Positions 10,901-21,021 of a DNA stretch of 64,000 bases are shown piece after piece (positions within the stretch are counted from its first letter, which is position 1; each line of letters starts with the position of its first letter). The stretch is taken from NCBI GenBank assembly GCA_011033025.1, contig WFMF01000022.1, forward strand, positions 806,001-870,000, in the 5' to 3' direction. The notes beneath the pieces were generated by a model. The model ran no database searches. It was not told where the DNA came from and worked only from the letters and a program-made list of their open reading frames with translations. Source of the stretch: Beroe forskalii. Lineage: Eukaryota > Ctenophora > Nuda > Beroida > Beroidae. Both the position numbers and the translations under genes were made by a program.

Positions 10901-12934
10901 AGCGACATATGGCAGTGTGAGACTGGGAGTTGAGACAGTGAGACATAGCAGTGTGAGACTTGGAGTTGGGACAGTGGCACACGGCAATGTAAGACTAGGA
11001 GTTGAGACAGTGAGACATGGCAGTGTGAGACTGGGAGTTGAGACAGTGGCACACGGCAATGTGAGACTAGGAGTTGAGACAGTGAGACATGGTAGTGTGA
11101 GACTTTTAGTTACTTTCATGATTATGAACTCACTGCTATGTCACTACAATGTAGTGACATAGCAGCGAGTTCATAATCATGTTAGTAACTAAAAGTAACT
11201 GATTCTCAACAACAATGGGTACTTCGGTGCTGATAAGCGCAGATGTCAGTTTCAAGCTATTTTACAAAATGCGTCTTTAGGTTTGTTTAGTGGCAAAGTT
11301 ATTTCCGTAATCATTCAATATTCAATGTTCATCGGGCTACCAAAAAGCGAAATTTGTCAGTCGATGAATTTTAAGTTAGATTCATCGACTGACTGTTTGA
11401 GTATTTATAGAAATGTTTCAATGTAATGCAAATGGTCATCGAAAAATTCAAAATCAAAATGATAGTTTGTTTTGTTTGAAGGCCTCATTGATTTCTCTCA
11501 CTGAATTCCTATGCAGTCATCAAATAAAGCCATTGCATTGGATGAAGCTATTGTCTTATTGCATTGAGTGTTTCCAGTTACAAAGAAACCTTTCTGCAAC
11601 ATTGCACCTGCCGCCTGTGGAGATCGGTATAAAGGTCTGATTCACATCCTTAAGGTGCGTGAAATACTCCCATGAGTAACTTAGCATACACCCAAAATTC
11701 CAAAACCGGAAACCGCTACTAACCTTGCGCTGGATGTCCTTGGCTAGACCAGACTTGTCAGCACGATTCTCACTCATCTTGTTCGGTAAATGCAAGTTAA
11801 TCAAGAGGAATTATTACGGATAAAGGAATGCAGTACGGCTCTGAAACGCTAGCAGCTGTCGAATGATAAATTTAGCACAGATCAGCTAATATTAACGTAA
11901 CGCAGCACGGGCCTATGACGCCTCTTCCACGGTCTGTGGTGATTGGCAGGGAAACGTGAGGATTGCGCCTCTTCCACATTCAGTATACTTAGCGGACGAA
12001 GTTATAGAGCATCATCGTCCTCCCAGCTGTAAGACGACATGATGATGATCAATGAGATTACAGCACGATGATTTACATCCACCAATGAGGCTATAACACT
12101 GTGATACTCACCAGAAAGTCTTACATTTTGAGTGTGGTGGGTGTGTAACACAGATCATACACCTCAACCACTGGACGCTAGCTGATGACTTGACGTTTTT
12201 AATATACAGATATTATATTGACGCATATATTATTATGGTGGATGTAGAGTGTTAAATATTATGTTTTAAATTGCAAAAGACATGACTGGCAGGAGTGTGT
12301 GAGTGGTTACACCATTTCTTATACTGCTGTGACATTAGATCCGAATAACGTTATAGCGTGGAATTTTACCCGCAAACATTTCCTTTTACATGTCACAGGA
12401 ATGATAATAATAAAGAGGCAGTAATAAAATAATATTAGAATATTATTGATTAAAATGTGACAGGATTTATCGAGTTGGGGATTATTATTGAATGAAAATT
12501 CAATATCCAATATTCATGACCCAAATTACTTGGCAATTAACCACGTATGATTGATTGCCCCATAGCGTAAGTTGGTGGGAATGTTACAAAACGTAATCAC
12601 AAAAGGCTTGACATGGAGAGGACAGAGACATTAATTTGGAAATTTGTGATGATCAATGAGATAGTCAACGGACTTTAAAGTGAAATTCTAGGGATTCTGC
12701 TGATTAATTTTCGGAACAGAGACAGAAATCAGAACTTGAAAGGTCGACAGACGAGAGTAACCAAGTTTTATAGTCTGTAGTAAACGGTACTGAAAGAAAA
12801 AGAAAGTGAAACGTGTTTTATTTTTCTTGTGAAATGTGAACGTTTTGGAATACTATAGAAACAAATCCTACCTTCTTCTGGGTCTCTGCAGCATCTCCTG
12901 ACTTCTTAGCTCTGGATCCACAGCCGCTCTGCAT
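1861..12934 (-). CDS. Calponin/transgelin family gene, partial (CH domain, alternative first exons)
   Basis: The exons read right to left as one of three first exons, then 4775-4850, 4425-4480, 2159-2239 and 1861-1965. Joined, they give 372 nt (124 codons) of a type-3 calponin-homology domain: an N-terminal QRKLEAKYD segment, a WIDSVLGENL helix, the hallmark QVLKDGQILCKL, then KVNAQKMAFKQ and MENIEQFLKGC...FQTADLYEAQNMSQ. This is the transgelin / muscle-protein-20 arrangement; such proteins bind and stabilise actin filaments in muscle and cytoskeleton. The following LG/R segment and the calponin repeat(s) are not seen and should lie left of the window. Introns hold a MITE, a foldback and a minisatellite. 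Family assignment is strong. Muscle function is inferred from the family only. Confidence 0.9.
2159..2239 (-). CDS. Calponin exon 4
   Basis: Twenty-seven codons: LLNKLSEETGG, then APLVKKVNAQKMAFKQ. The acceptor is TTTCAAG|TTGCTG. The expected boundary after AAGCAG is followed by ATGGAGAAATGTTATATG rather than a GT donor. The nearest GT is 10 nt further (AAAT|GTTATA) and does not keep frame with exon 5. Either a non-canonical site, an extra small exon or a sequence error is involved, so the left edge is uncertain. Confidence 0.75.
2363..3149. mobile_element. TA-flanked MITE with about 38-bp terminal inverted repeats
   Basis: The left end CCTTAGTGGTAGAAATTATG... is the reverse complement of the right end ...CATAATTTCTACCACTAAGG over about 38 bp. 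Both ends are flanked by TA (2361-2362 and 3150-3151), as expected for a TA target duplication. No ORF was found. It sits inside a calponin intron. A related right end (TTCTACCACTAAGG) recurs at 42264-42277. Confidence 0.8.
4236..4288. repeat. 24-bp direct duplication
   Basis: GATGGGCACTCGAATCAGTGT is present twice in tandem, preceded by a partial third copy (ATGGGCATTGGGCACTCG). Confidence 0.7.
4425..4480 (-). CDS. Calponin exon 3
   Basis: It encodes GMYNFAQVLKDGQILCKL, the diagnostic VLKDGxxLCxL motif of CH domains. The donor is TTG|GTAAAA. I prefer the acceptor GGAAG|GAGGAATG at 4480. It gives phase compatibility with exon 2 and exactly the residue spacing between WI and VLKDG found in Mp20-type proteins. 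The stronger-looking TTTTCAG four bases upstream (edge 4484) would break the frame with the preferred exon 2 donor. Confidence 0.8.
4690..4755. repeat. 15-bp tandem repeat (ATCAAGTGACACCGC)
   Basis: Four to five imperfect copies, just inside the intron downstream of calponin exon 2. Confidence 0.7.
4775..4850 (-). CDS. Calponin exon 2 (common to all first exons)
   Basis: Seventy-six nt starting in phase 0: LEAKYDIEQERQCRYW, then IDSVLGENL plus one base. The acceptor is CTCTCCCTGCAG|TTGGAA and the donor CTCA|GTGAGA. All three first exons end in phase 0 with a canonical GT donor, so each can be spliced to this exon. The sequence immediately beyond the donor (GAAGGAGGAA) is repeated at the start of exon 3. 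Confidence 0.85.
5337..5937. mobile_element. Foldback element, 600 bp, flanked by TTAA
   Basis: The two halves are imperfect reverse complements for about 300 bp each, with the centre near 5638 (AATATTCGATTTTGAAATTT against its inverse). The termini are GGGGCAGGGGGG and the inverse CCCCCCTGCCCC. TTAA lies at both borders (5333-5336 and 5938-5941), the target duplication typical of piggyBac-type elements. No ORF. It lies in the intron between first exon 1a and exon 2 of the calponin gene. Confidence 0.8.
6150..6203 (-). CDS. Calponin alternative first exon 1a
   Basis: ATG (6203 downwards) opens eighteen codons, MCENRAEKSGLSKDIQRK, ending at AAG|GTTAGA in phase 0. It aligns residue for residue with exon 1b (MSENRADKSGLAKDIQRK), so the two are duplicates. 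Calponin-family proteins commonly begin with a short basic segment of this type before the CH domain. The ATG is the only one in frame. Expression is untested. Confidence 0.8.
6204..6520 (-). promoter_or_regulatory. Putative promoter of calponin exon 1a
   Basis: Upstream of exon 1a (higher coordinates) are three copies of a motif read on the plus strand as GCGCCTCTTSCACA: 6368-6381, 6395-6408 (diverged) and 6425-6438. The 14-mer GCGCCTCTTCCACA of the last copy is identical upstream of exon 1b. A perfect palindromic CRE, TGACGTCA, lies at 6495-6502. The region is GC-richer than its surroundings. No clear TATA box was seen. Confidence 0.5.
6700..10280. other. Long intronic stretch without recognised genes
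   Basis: This lies inside the intron between calponin exon 1b and exon 2. Open frames here are short, AT-rich and lack recognisable motifs. I see no TIRs, RNA genes or strong tandem repeats. Confidence 0.5.
10285..11110. repeat. 36-bp minisatellite, about 23 copies
   Basis: The unit is of the form GTGAGACTGGGAGTTGAGAC followed by AGTGRSACAYGGCA. Because 36 is a multiple of three, several frames stay open on both strands (for example VRLGVETVRHGS repeated on plus, CHCLNSQSHTAM on minus). No start context, signal or flanking coding sequence supports translation, so I treat it as a minisatellite within an intron. Confidence 0.9.
11101..11202. repeat. Near-perfect hairpin, about 49-bp arms
   Basis: ACTTTTAGTTACTTTCATGA... 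is inverted as ...TAACTAAAAGT, with a centre near 11151 (CACTACAATGTAGTG). It directly abuts the end of the 36-bp minisatellite and may be a small foldback element. Confidence 0.85.
11724..11777 (-). CDS. Calponin alternative first exon 1b
   Basis: ATG at 11777 opens MSENRADKSGLAKDIQRK (18 codons), ending at AAG|GTTAGT in phase 0, the same length, phase and donor type as exon 1a. It differs from 1a at only three residues, implying a duplication of the first exon together with its promoter. Confidence 0.8.
11778..11985 (-). promoter_or_regulatory. Putative promoter of calponin exon 1b
   Basis: It contains ACGCCTCTTCCACG (11918-11931) and GCGCCTCTTCCACA (11965-11978), matching the motif upstream of exon 1a. 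The distances from the ATG are similar (about 190 bp here, 220 bp at 1a). Read on the gene strand the core is TGTGGAAGAGGCGC, which includes a GGAA core. Confidence 0.5.
12872..12934 (-). CDS. Calponin candidate alternative first exon 1c
   Basis: ATG at 12934 opens 21 codons beginning MQSGCGSRAKKSGD and ending ETQKK, with the donor AAG|GTAGGA in phase 0. It is basic and of similar length to exons 1a and 1b, sharing a KSG motif and a terminal QKK/QRK, but is more diverged. It lacks the GCGCCTCTTCCACA motif upstream. Its place in the gene is inferred from phase and position. Confidence 0.55.
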
Positions 12935-14940
12935 TTTCACTCTTGTAACAGCTCAAAAATACATGAAAGTTAGTCCATGTATGATGAAAAATGTGAATGA
13001 AAAAAAGGGGGATTGAATGTAAAATAAATGGTTTACTGGGAATATCTATTTCTCTGGTAAACTCACAAGTATTATCACCCTTCCGCAGATTAAATTCAAG
13101 TGTTTAATTATTATCGATATACTCTTTTGATTTAAGTTGCAATTCTGTATACTGTATAGTGACAAGGAAACTTTTTTATGAAACCGAGTGATGGTAACTG
13201 AAGTGAGCAAGGTGGCAAATGCAATAAAACAAGGTGGCAAATGCAATAAAACAAATCTTTGCAGCTAAAAATTCATGCCGAATATGGCTCAGAAACAAAG
13301 TTTTTGCTCCTTCCATTTCACTTTGCTGAATTATGTCGGGTGATATGATGATGCAGTCAATATAAACTATAAACTCATGGATCATGTGTTCTCGAAAATT
13401 GTCAAACTCGGCTAACACCTCGGGTGATGATACTAAAATACTAAGCGGTTATATGTCGAAGTGGTGACCGTATACTGCAACTTACACGGGCGCTAAAACA
13501 AGCTAGGGGTATAATTATCGATAATACACTCCCATGCGCAAAAAAAACAATCCCTGTCCCATTCTTTGATCGCTTAATGGTAGATAAATAATGGTAGGTA
13601 CATAGAATAAAAGAGGACGCGTTCCACAAGAACTCTCGATTTAAATCCAATATAGAAAAACGAACTTAGGTCCTCAGCAGTTGAGATATAAGTACTTCCA
13701 GCTAACAAGTGAATGCAGCTGGAAAAGGGAGAGATTTCATTGATGAAACTATCTTTTCAAATAAAACTATCTTTTATTTTTCGCATTTCAATCAATTAAA
13801 TCATCTCAAATTTAGCGACCAGGAAAGAAATGTGCGCTATTTTTTATTTCAACTATTGAAGTCTAGCTTTTATCAAATTCGTGTCAACACCCGCAGTCTA
13901 AATATGTGCAAGTATTCCCATGGATTCTGTGGCTCGATAACACTGCTTTTCAAATCAAAAAGTGATTGCGCGTACAAAGTACAAAATGAAGACTTACTGA
14001 GTTAGTGCAATATACAATACCTACTTTCGTCAAGAATGTGAGGAGATATTAACATCTCGAAAAAACTAATCGATCAACCCTAAAACTGCAAACACCTACT
14101 GAGCGCGGTGAAATGTAAAACACGGTTCTGAGACCGAGACAGAAGCAAAGAATTATTATAGGTTGATCATTTCTACGGCTTTGAGTCAATCATCAGCTAC
14201 AAGAAAACATTGTGACAGGAAGTTTTGTGGCGAGAATTATCGAAGGAGAATTAAGAAAGGAAGGCGGCTCAACGTCATCAACTCACTAGTCTCCGCCATG
14301 GTAATGAAGTCACTGTTAATCACCGAATAATCGTGAGGGGAGTATAATAATGGTAGCTTCTCAGTAAAATAAAATATAAACGTGTCAAAGTATAATAAGG
14401 TGATAAGTTAATGACGCTAAGCGCTGCCCGGACCCCCTTCAAGTGATTTGTGCTAAAATATGTTGGGTGGACTGTGGAGTGATTCATGCCAAATATAGAA
14501 ATATAGTGCGGGGATGGAGAGGGGTCGAGTGATTCGTGCTACATGCTGGCTGGAGTGATTTGTGTGCCGGGTAGGGATTTTTGTTAAATGTACAGTGAGG
14601 GTTGAAGTTATTTCAGCTAAAATAAATTTAGTTGGAATGATTTATGCTAAGTGAATTTGAAGGGTAGGTGCTTAATGTAGGGTAGATAAGAATAGAAGAA
14701 GATTGATTTGTACTTGGTGGGAATGGTAGGCAATGTTGAGCTCTAAACCACGCCATCCTATTCCTTATATTGACTGCCTAACAACCAAATATGTAGTGGT
14801 CTGTACTCAGTTCTCACGACCAGACTGAGTCTACAGCTAGCTTGGCACGCGGCATGTCCATTTAAATTTGCTCTGATTAGAAAAAAAGAATGGGTAACCA
14901 GCTCATAATTTTCAAATTTTGAAATATCGTGGAATTTCTA
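12935..14940. other. No supported gene; minor repeats
   Basis: Contains a 22-bp tandem duplication (GGTGGCAAATGCAATAAAAC, 13210-13253) and a degenerate GAGTGATTYRTGCTA-type repeat (14440-14650). An ATGGCGGAGACTA|GTGAGT string on the minus strand near 14290 looks like a start codon with a donor, but its phase does not fit calponin exon 2. Confidence 0.4.
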
Positions 14941-14950
14941 TAGTATAGTG

Positions 14951-15165
14951 GGGGAACGGACATTTCATCTCACGACACTTCATCTCAGGACACTTTATCT
15001 CGCAATATGTCAGCTCTACGCAAAGGTAAGGGTCTGGGTTAGGGTGGGGGTTAGTGTTTGGGTTAGGGTCAGGGTTAGGGTTTGGGTAAGGGTTATGGTT
15101 AGAGCCAGGACAGGGAGGTGAAGTGTCCTGAGATGAAATGTCGTGAGATGAGATGTCGCCCACCC
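14951..15165. mobile_element. hAT-like MITE with TTAGGG-like core, copy 1
   Basis: The terminal inverted repeats are about 45 bp and built from CATCTCACGACA / CATCTCAGGACAC modules. They enclose a degenerate telomere-like tract (GGGTTAGGGT, GGTCAGGGTTAGGG). A perfect 8-bp direct repeat GTATAGTG flanks it (14943-14950 and 15166-15173), which fits an 8-bp target duplication. A second copy lies at 31707-31907. Confidence 0.85.
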
Positions 15166-15797
15166 GTATAGTGTGTGCATTTCTTGAATTCTATAAATTT
15201 TAACACCGCAATATGACGCGAAGGAACTGCTTTGGAAATCGATAAATATATTAACACTAGCACGCAGTATTTGCAATTTATTGAATACCACCACTGTAAA
15301 GAGAATTCTTGACCATAGAATGAACATTAAATCATCGAGATTGTTAGGTATCTACCACGTGACAAGACCACGTGACAATATGCCCACACCTCAAATGCTT
15401 TACTGGACCAACCAACGCAGTGGGTAGTCTCTGCTCAGCTTCACATTCAGTATTTGAGTACATGAAAAATGAATATTCTAATATAACACCACTTTATGCA
15501 AAAGTTATTGCAGTGCAACGAGAATACAGATTGCACACTTTTAGTAGTTTTTTCATTTAATAAAGAAGCAAAAATAATATTCGCACGGTTTTGCACATCA
15601 CTTGAGTCACGATGAAAACACGATGAAAAGGGGTAATGATTCATGCGTTTTCGTGGTACAATCAGAACATCAATCTCGAAATTTGGGGAAAGTTACAAAA
15701 AGTAAAAGAGGACGATGAATGCAGGGTAGAAAAAGATTGAATTAAATTTCATCTTCCGAGGTGCAATAAAGCCATCAATCTCTCGTTAGTGCGTTAC

Positions 15798-16113
15798 CTT
15801 TTTTTTATTTTGAAGGTTTTACTTCTATTCCAACAGCTGTAACAGCCAATGACAGGAATCGAAGGATTCAAGTGTAATCAAGCCAGTGACGGTTAAGGAA
15901 GTGTAATCCAAACTTTCTTCGCCCGAGACTTCGCAATGGGCAGATCCTCATTTAACCCTCCCGCACAGTTTCCTGTACGCTCGGCTGAGTGAACCGTGTG
16001 GCTGCTTAGGTGAGAGTTCTCACCCTTAGCACGGTAGGCACGGCCGGGAATCGAAACACCAACCTCTCGATTGAAAGTACGACGCTTTAACCACTGCGCT
16101 ACCTGGCCAAACA
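15798..16113 (-). mobile_element. tRNA-derived SINE, copy 1 (full length)
   Basis: Read on the minus strand it starts TGTTTGGCCAGGTAGCGCAG. An A-box-like TAGCGCAGTGGTTAAAGCG (about 16083-16104) and a B-box-like GTTTCGATTCCCGG (about 16043-16058) follow, as in RNA polymerase III tRNA promoters. A conserved core (CAGGAAACTGTGCGGGAGGG, TCTCGGGCGAAGAAAGT) precedes a tail ending CTTCAAAATAAAAAAAA. A second, 5'-truncated copy is at 42433-42736. Confidence 0.85.
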
Positions 16114-16119
16114 TCTACC

Positions 16120-18060
16120 ACTAGACTTCACCTCGTGGCATAAAGAACTTATATCACTCAGCTCCTCCTTGTGCGAAAAAAACTGGTAACGCACTTAACC
16201 TCGATTGATTACCTTTCAGTATCGCTTGTCAGTCAATAGAGCCTGATATTTTATAAGATATTTTATAAGTTTAGAAGATCGCCTCTTCACTAAGAGCACA
16301 ATACCACCGAATTACAGCGGACTATATGGCAAATTGAAATAGAGAAATAGTGGATTTGATTTTGACGTAAATCAAGTGACATTCGAGACATTCATGAATT
16401 AAAAGAGTCGGTATGAGGCGGGAGTTAGAAATTACTATGTTTTTCGCAGTCTCGATCATTTCAGTAATTTCATAGTTCAAGAGAAGGCGTGGGCTGAGAA
16501 GCATGGTAAAATAGTCCTTCACTTGAAGCCCTACACATACACAAAATGTCAGTAGGGCATTGATAAGTGTAATTATGGGAAACATGACAGATATCCTCGA
16601 ACAACCAATCGATAAAACATTATAAAAGTTGACAACCTCACACTACAATATATGACACTATTCCTCATAATATACCCCACATTATAGGTCATATTATGTC
16701 ATGCTATATATTCTGATGTACAAAACTATTAATAAAACTTATCATGATCTTTGGACGGGCAAAAATGGACATGACATAACCAATATATCATTGAGATTGT
16801 CCACTATTCGTCCCTCACTCTTGTTATAAGCTGTTACTGGTACGCCGCGCACATACCCACACAGGACTCAACAGTTGCAATGTAACCGTTACATGATGAC
16901 AGTGGTAGACTTGATAATAACTCTGTGACAGCTCCTCTCATCAACTAGTTACATCCTGTCAGAGTTACAGAATTTTACATAGCAGGCGTCTAACGAGCGA
17001 AATATATAGCGTACTTTTGAGACAATTGCTCTGCAATCATCGCTAAAATAGAACACATCTCTAATAATTAAAGTAAGGAAGATGGGTGCCTGTTTTTTCT
17101 AGTTCGTAGAAACTTTCATCATTCTAAATGGTGCTTTTGTTACAGGGTGAAATAGAACTTGATCAGCTCTCAAAATAGTAACTCTGAACTTTGAAATAAG
17201 CTACTGCTTTGAAAATAATCGGCCACGTTAAGCAAAATTTGCCAAAGCCTAGTTTGAACTCAGGTCTAAGTTTGGCCGAGCTCTCGATAGAAATTCTGAA
17301 GACAAGATGTTTATAAAAAATTTGTCACATCGAAAGGTTAGTGCACAATAAGCAGAAATCAGAATTGCTCAATTGCCGAATTTTGGCAAATTTTATAGGC
17401 GAAATTTTGCCAAAAATGTAGGTACTCGGCGGCTTAACTCAAATTGTGACCCTTTTGTCTATTTTCAACTAAAGAACTAAAAGAGACAATTACCTATGTA
17501 AAAACAGAAACAACATTTTTTGGCCAGGTGAGTCATAAAGACCAAACTTGAAATTTTTAACCGTGGTATCTCGACTCTCAGTGCATTACGCCGCGCTTGG
17601 GTAGATACTTATTGCGGCGCGTGATAGTGTACCAATGTACTTTTCTTTTATTGAATAGAAAACACATTTGTGCGCTGTAAGGTACCGCAAAAAATGCTTT
17701 TCGGCCATATTTGCGAAAATTTGTGTGCCCATGGTTGCACCGATTGCACGTTTTGCGACATCTCAGGTCTCTGCCAAACCTTTCATTTTCAATTCAAAAT
17801 AAAATGCGACAGAGAAGGCAAAATGCACTCAATTTACGCACCAGTGTGTCTTGGGGCTTTACTACACCCAATCAAAAAGTCAACTGCTCTTCTGGGGGTA
17901 AAAATTATTTCAAAATATAAAATTTCTGGTCTCAGGTCTGACCCTCTCCTCAAACTTGACTTGAAAACTCATTTTCCTTTGTACTATAATGAGGCAACAA
18001 GAACTTCGAAAGTGTCATCGTCGTGGCAGTAATTACGAGCACTTCATTTCCCCCTCTTGA
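16120..18060. other. No supported gene
   Basis: AT-rich sequence with a short duplication near 16250 (AGATATTTTATA twice). An open frame at 17670-18032 lacks an ATG start and any recognisable motif. Confidence 0.4.
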
Positions 18061-18066
18061 TATGCA

Positions 18067-18119
18067 GGAATCACGATTAGCACGTAAAAACGCATTTTTT
18101 ACGTGCTAATCGTGATTCC
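18067..18119. repeat. Perfect hairpin, about 23-bp arms
   Basis: GGAATCACGATTAGCACGT and its exact inverse are separated by a short loop (AAAAACGCATTTTTT region). It is followed by a direct duplication of CCTGAATATTATT. Confidence 0.85.
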
Positions 18120-18249
18120 TGAATATTATTCCTGAATATTATAAGAGGGCGACTTTGATGAATGAAGGAAAATGTAGTGCGGCACGCACGGCTCGAAAGT
18201 TGCTTCGACTACAATAACTTTGCAGCGGATGCTTTGATCGTTACATGTT

Positions 18250-19150
18250 GAAGGGTTTAGTTACGAGTAAAAATTGCTAACCTTGATATAACACACGAGG
18301 GCCGAAGGCCCGAGTGTGTTATATCGCATTAAGAAACGAGGCCGAAGGCCGAGGTTTTTATTGCAGAGGTTTGCAATTTTTACGAGTTATTAAACTGAAT
18401 TATGCACCTTCCAGGCGTGTTTATGCTATGTATTCAAAAACCCTATAGGCACCAGGGTATCGTGTGCAATAAATTATTGCGCACTGTAGTGCCGATATCC
18501 GAATTTATTACGCACTGTAGGTCATAATAATTTATTATGGTGCAGTAGAACAGTGCGTAACAATTTATTTCACACAGTTGGGCAAACAGTACCTTCAAAT
18601 CTTGATTTAAAACATTTCCTTGTGTTTGAAAATATTGCCATTTTTTTCGAGTAATTACGGTGCATAATTCAGTTTAATAACTCGTAAAAATTACTAAACT
18701 CAGCATTAAAAAACCTCGGCCTTCGGCCTCGGTTTTTCAATGCCATATTACACACTCGGGCCTTCGGCCCTCGTGTGTAATATTACGTTTAGTAACTTTT
18801 ACTCGTTACTAAACTGAATTATGCACCGTAATTACTCGTAAAAAAGGGGATAATTTCAAACACAAGGAAATGTTTTAATTTATGATATGAAGCTACAACT
18901 TGGTCGACTGTGCGAAATAAATTATTACTTGTAGTCGAAATAAATTATTACTTGTAGTCGAAAAAAATTATTACTTGTAGTCGAAATAAATTATTACGCA
19001 CACCATAATAAATTATTATGACCTACAGTGCGTAATAAATCCTGATTTTGGCACTTCAGTGCGTAATAATTTATTGCGCACGGTACCCTGGTGCCTATAG
19101 GGTTTTTGAATACATAGCAAAAATATGCCTGGAAGGTGCATAATGCTAGT
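18250..19150. mobile_element. Compound foldback with GC-looped hairpins
   Basis: The outer inverted repeat (18403-18545 against about 18995-19140) starts and ends TGCACCTTCCAGGC / GCCTGGAAGGTGCA. Two hairpin modules lie at 18255-18402 and 18660-18830, in opposite orientation. Each carries a stem-loop of the type CGAGGGCCGAAGGCCCGAG inside an AT-rich stem (ATATAACACA...) and a second loop GAGGCCGAAGGCCGAG. A 25-bp unit (AAATTATTACTTGTAGTCG) is repeated three times at 18910-18985. No ORF. Confidence 0.8.
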
Positions 19151-21020
19151 TTACGATTCCATTTCAACCCTCCTTTGATATTACATGCCCTTTTGTAAGT
19201 AATAAGATTGGAAAATAAAGTCGACTTATGTAGTAGAAGAGGCCAGGTGCCTAATAAGCCAGTGAGCTCAGCATGTTACACAAGGAAAAGAAACCGTGGG
19301 GCTCCGTACATTGCTATCACAATTATTACCGTAAGTCTTCGTGGGAAATTATCACACCGGAGCTGCTTTAACCCTTAATCGTCATTGATTTATAAAACTT
19401 GAAAACATTGAAAAGTTCGTCTAAAAACCAAAATTAGCGACACTAATAACTATAACCGAAGTATGAATTTTCGATTAAATGCTGGGGCACGGAATCCACC
19501 GATATGGCCCCAATGGTAATGGAGTAACCGATTTAGGGACAAATGAATGATTATAATGGACCTGATTTTCAAACATCAAATATGGGATATACAGAAATCA
19601 AACCTTCCGTTCTTCCGATTCTGAAGTTCAGATTTGAGAACCAATAGGCCGACTGATTTTGGACTATTAGATACAGGCCTAAGAAGTATGGAGCATACTG
19701 AGGAAAAAGATGAACTTACACCTACGATAGAAATGAAGACAATTGACAATTGACAATTACGATGGAGGTGATGAAGATATAAACGTTCAGACGATGACCA
19801 AAATGCTGACGATGAAAAGATAAAGATCACGAAGGAGACTATAATAACCATGATGATCATCGGCAAGATCCTAGAGGATATGGTCACTAGGATAATAAAA
19901 GGGATGATGCATGTATTCATGACATCATCAAAAATTGGATAGAGGATAGTTTCGAATGTGATAATGTCACGACTCATAAATTGGTGGATAATATACCAAT
20001 AGAAAAGCCTTGTAAAATGTCTTCAAACATCTTCAAATGATGTTTATATGATGAGGTTTTTCGAAAATTTACCCAGTAAAAATAATAGATTGACACGGTC
20101 TACGGTCTTGTTCCTTCAAATTCATAGACTGACATACAAAGATGGCATTTGGACAAACGACTGAAAACTATTACAATTTTTGGAAACGATTCAACGAAGG
20201 ACTTGTAGCAATGGGAACGCTAAATTCTTTAATGTAACAATCTCATTAAATTACAAATTTGAACGGGATTTAAACAATTCTTCATTTGTCACTTGAAACT
20301 TTGCAACAATCGCAGAACGCGGTCCCCCCACGCACTTATTGAAAACCACCTCACAATTGTTGCCATATACTGACAGGGAAACATTGGACGACAATGATTT
20401 ACAGCATGGATTAGAAGTGAGGACGGCGTGCGAACAAAAGCCTGGGTTGAAAGGAAACACATTTACTTACCCTGATTATATGGTTTAAAGCGGGGGATGA
20501 AGTGTACTGAAGAACGATGATGTCATGGAGCAACACATATTCAGGTAACAAATTTCGTAACTCAGAATCGCATCTGAGGTGAAAGTGAAGTGACGTTTAC
20601 TGACAAAGAATCCTCCCTCCAAGATTTGTTAGGAGGGTGAGAAATATACAGGAAGTGCTGCATATAATGAGAATATTGCCCCTCCTTATCAACCGTAAAA
20701 TACTGTAACACTACTAGAGACACATCTCTGAGGTCACCTCAAGTAACGAGCACGTTAGAGGAGTAAGAACTCCAAATAAGGAGTATCCACTTCACGTTGA
20801 ACATAGTGTAACCTGTCATGAGGTTGAAAAAGTAAGAAAATTTAGAGAGACTGCAAAGAAACGCGAGATACTCGAGAAATGGCGTCATCTTTATGGCGTA
20901 CGGCAGATAACTCATGACTTAGAACTGCCATATTATCCAAGCAGGAGCCGACGCGACCTCTGCCATATGAGTCGCAAACTAATGAGTAAGTGTGACAATG
21001 ACAAATCGCCAATGCATTAT
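19150..21020. other. No supported gene
   Basis: Both strands lack exons that I can assign. The longest frame (19576-19977, minus) is low-complexity hydrophobic sequence from a GATGAT-rich tract and shows no family motif. Confidence 0.4.
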
Positions 21021-21021
21021 G

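Noticed and set aside
10287..11162. Repeat proteins VRLGVETVRHGS / CHCLNSQSHTAM
   Set aside because: Frames are open on both strands because the 36-bp unit lacks stops. No signal, domain or splice evidence.
14230..14300. Fourth calponin first exon (ATGGCGGAGACTA|GTGAGT, minus strand)
   Set aside because: Phase 1 at the donor does not fit the phase-0 start of exon 2, and the peptide does not resemble exons 1a-1c.
15016..15120. True interstitial telomere or chromosome fusion point
   Set aside because: The TTAGGG-like tract lies within a MITE with inverted ends and an 8-bp target duplication, and a second copy exists.
17670..18032. 120-codon frame with several cysteines
   Set aside because: Starts with GTG rather than ATG, no signal peptide, family or splice evidence, and AT-rich composition typical of the surrounding non-coding DNA.
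19576..19977. 133-codon hydrophobic frame on the minus strand
   Set aside because: Arises from a GATGAT-rich tract; hydrophobicity follows from the codon content and no family motif is present.
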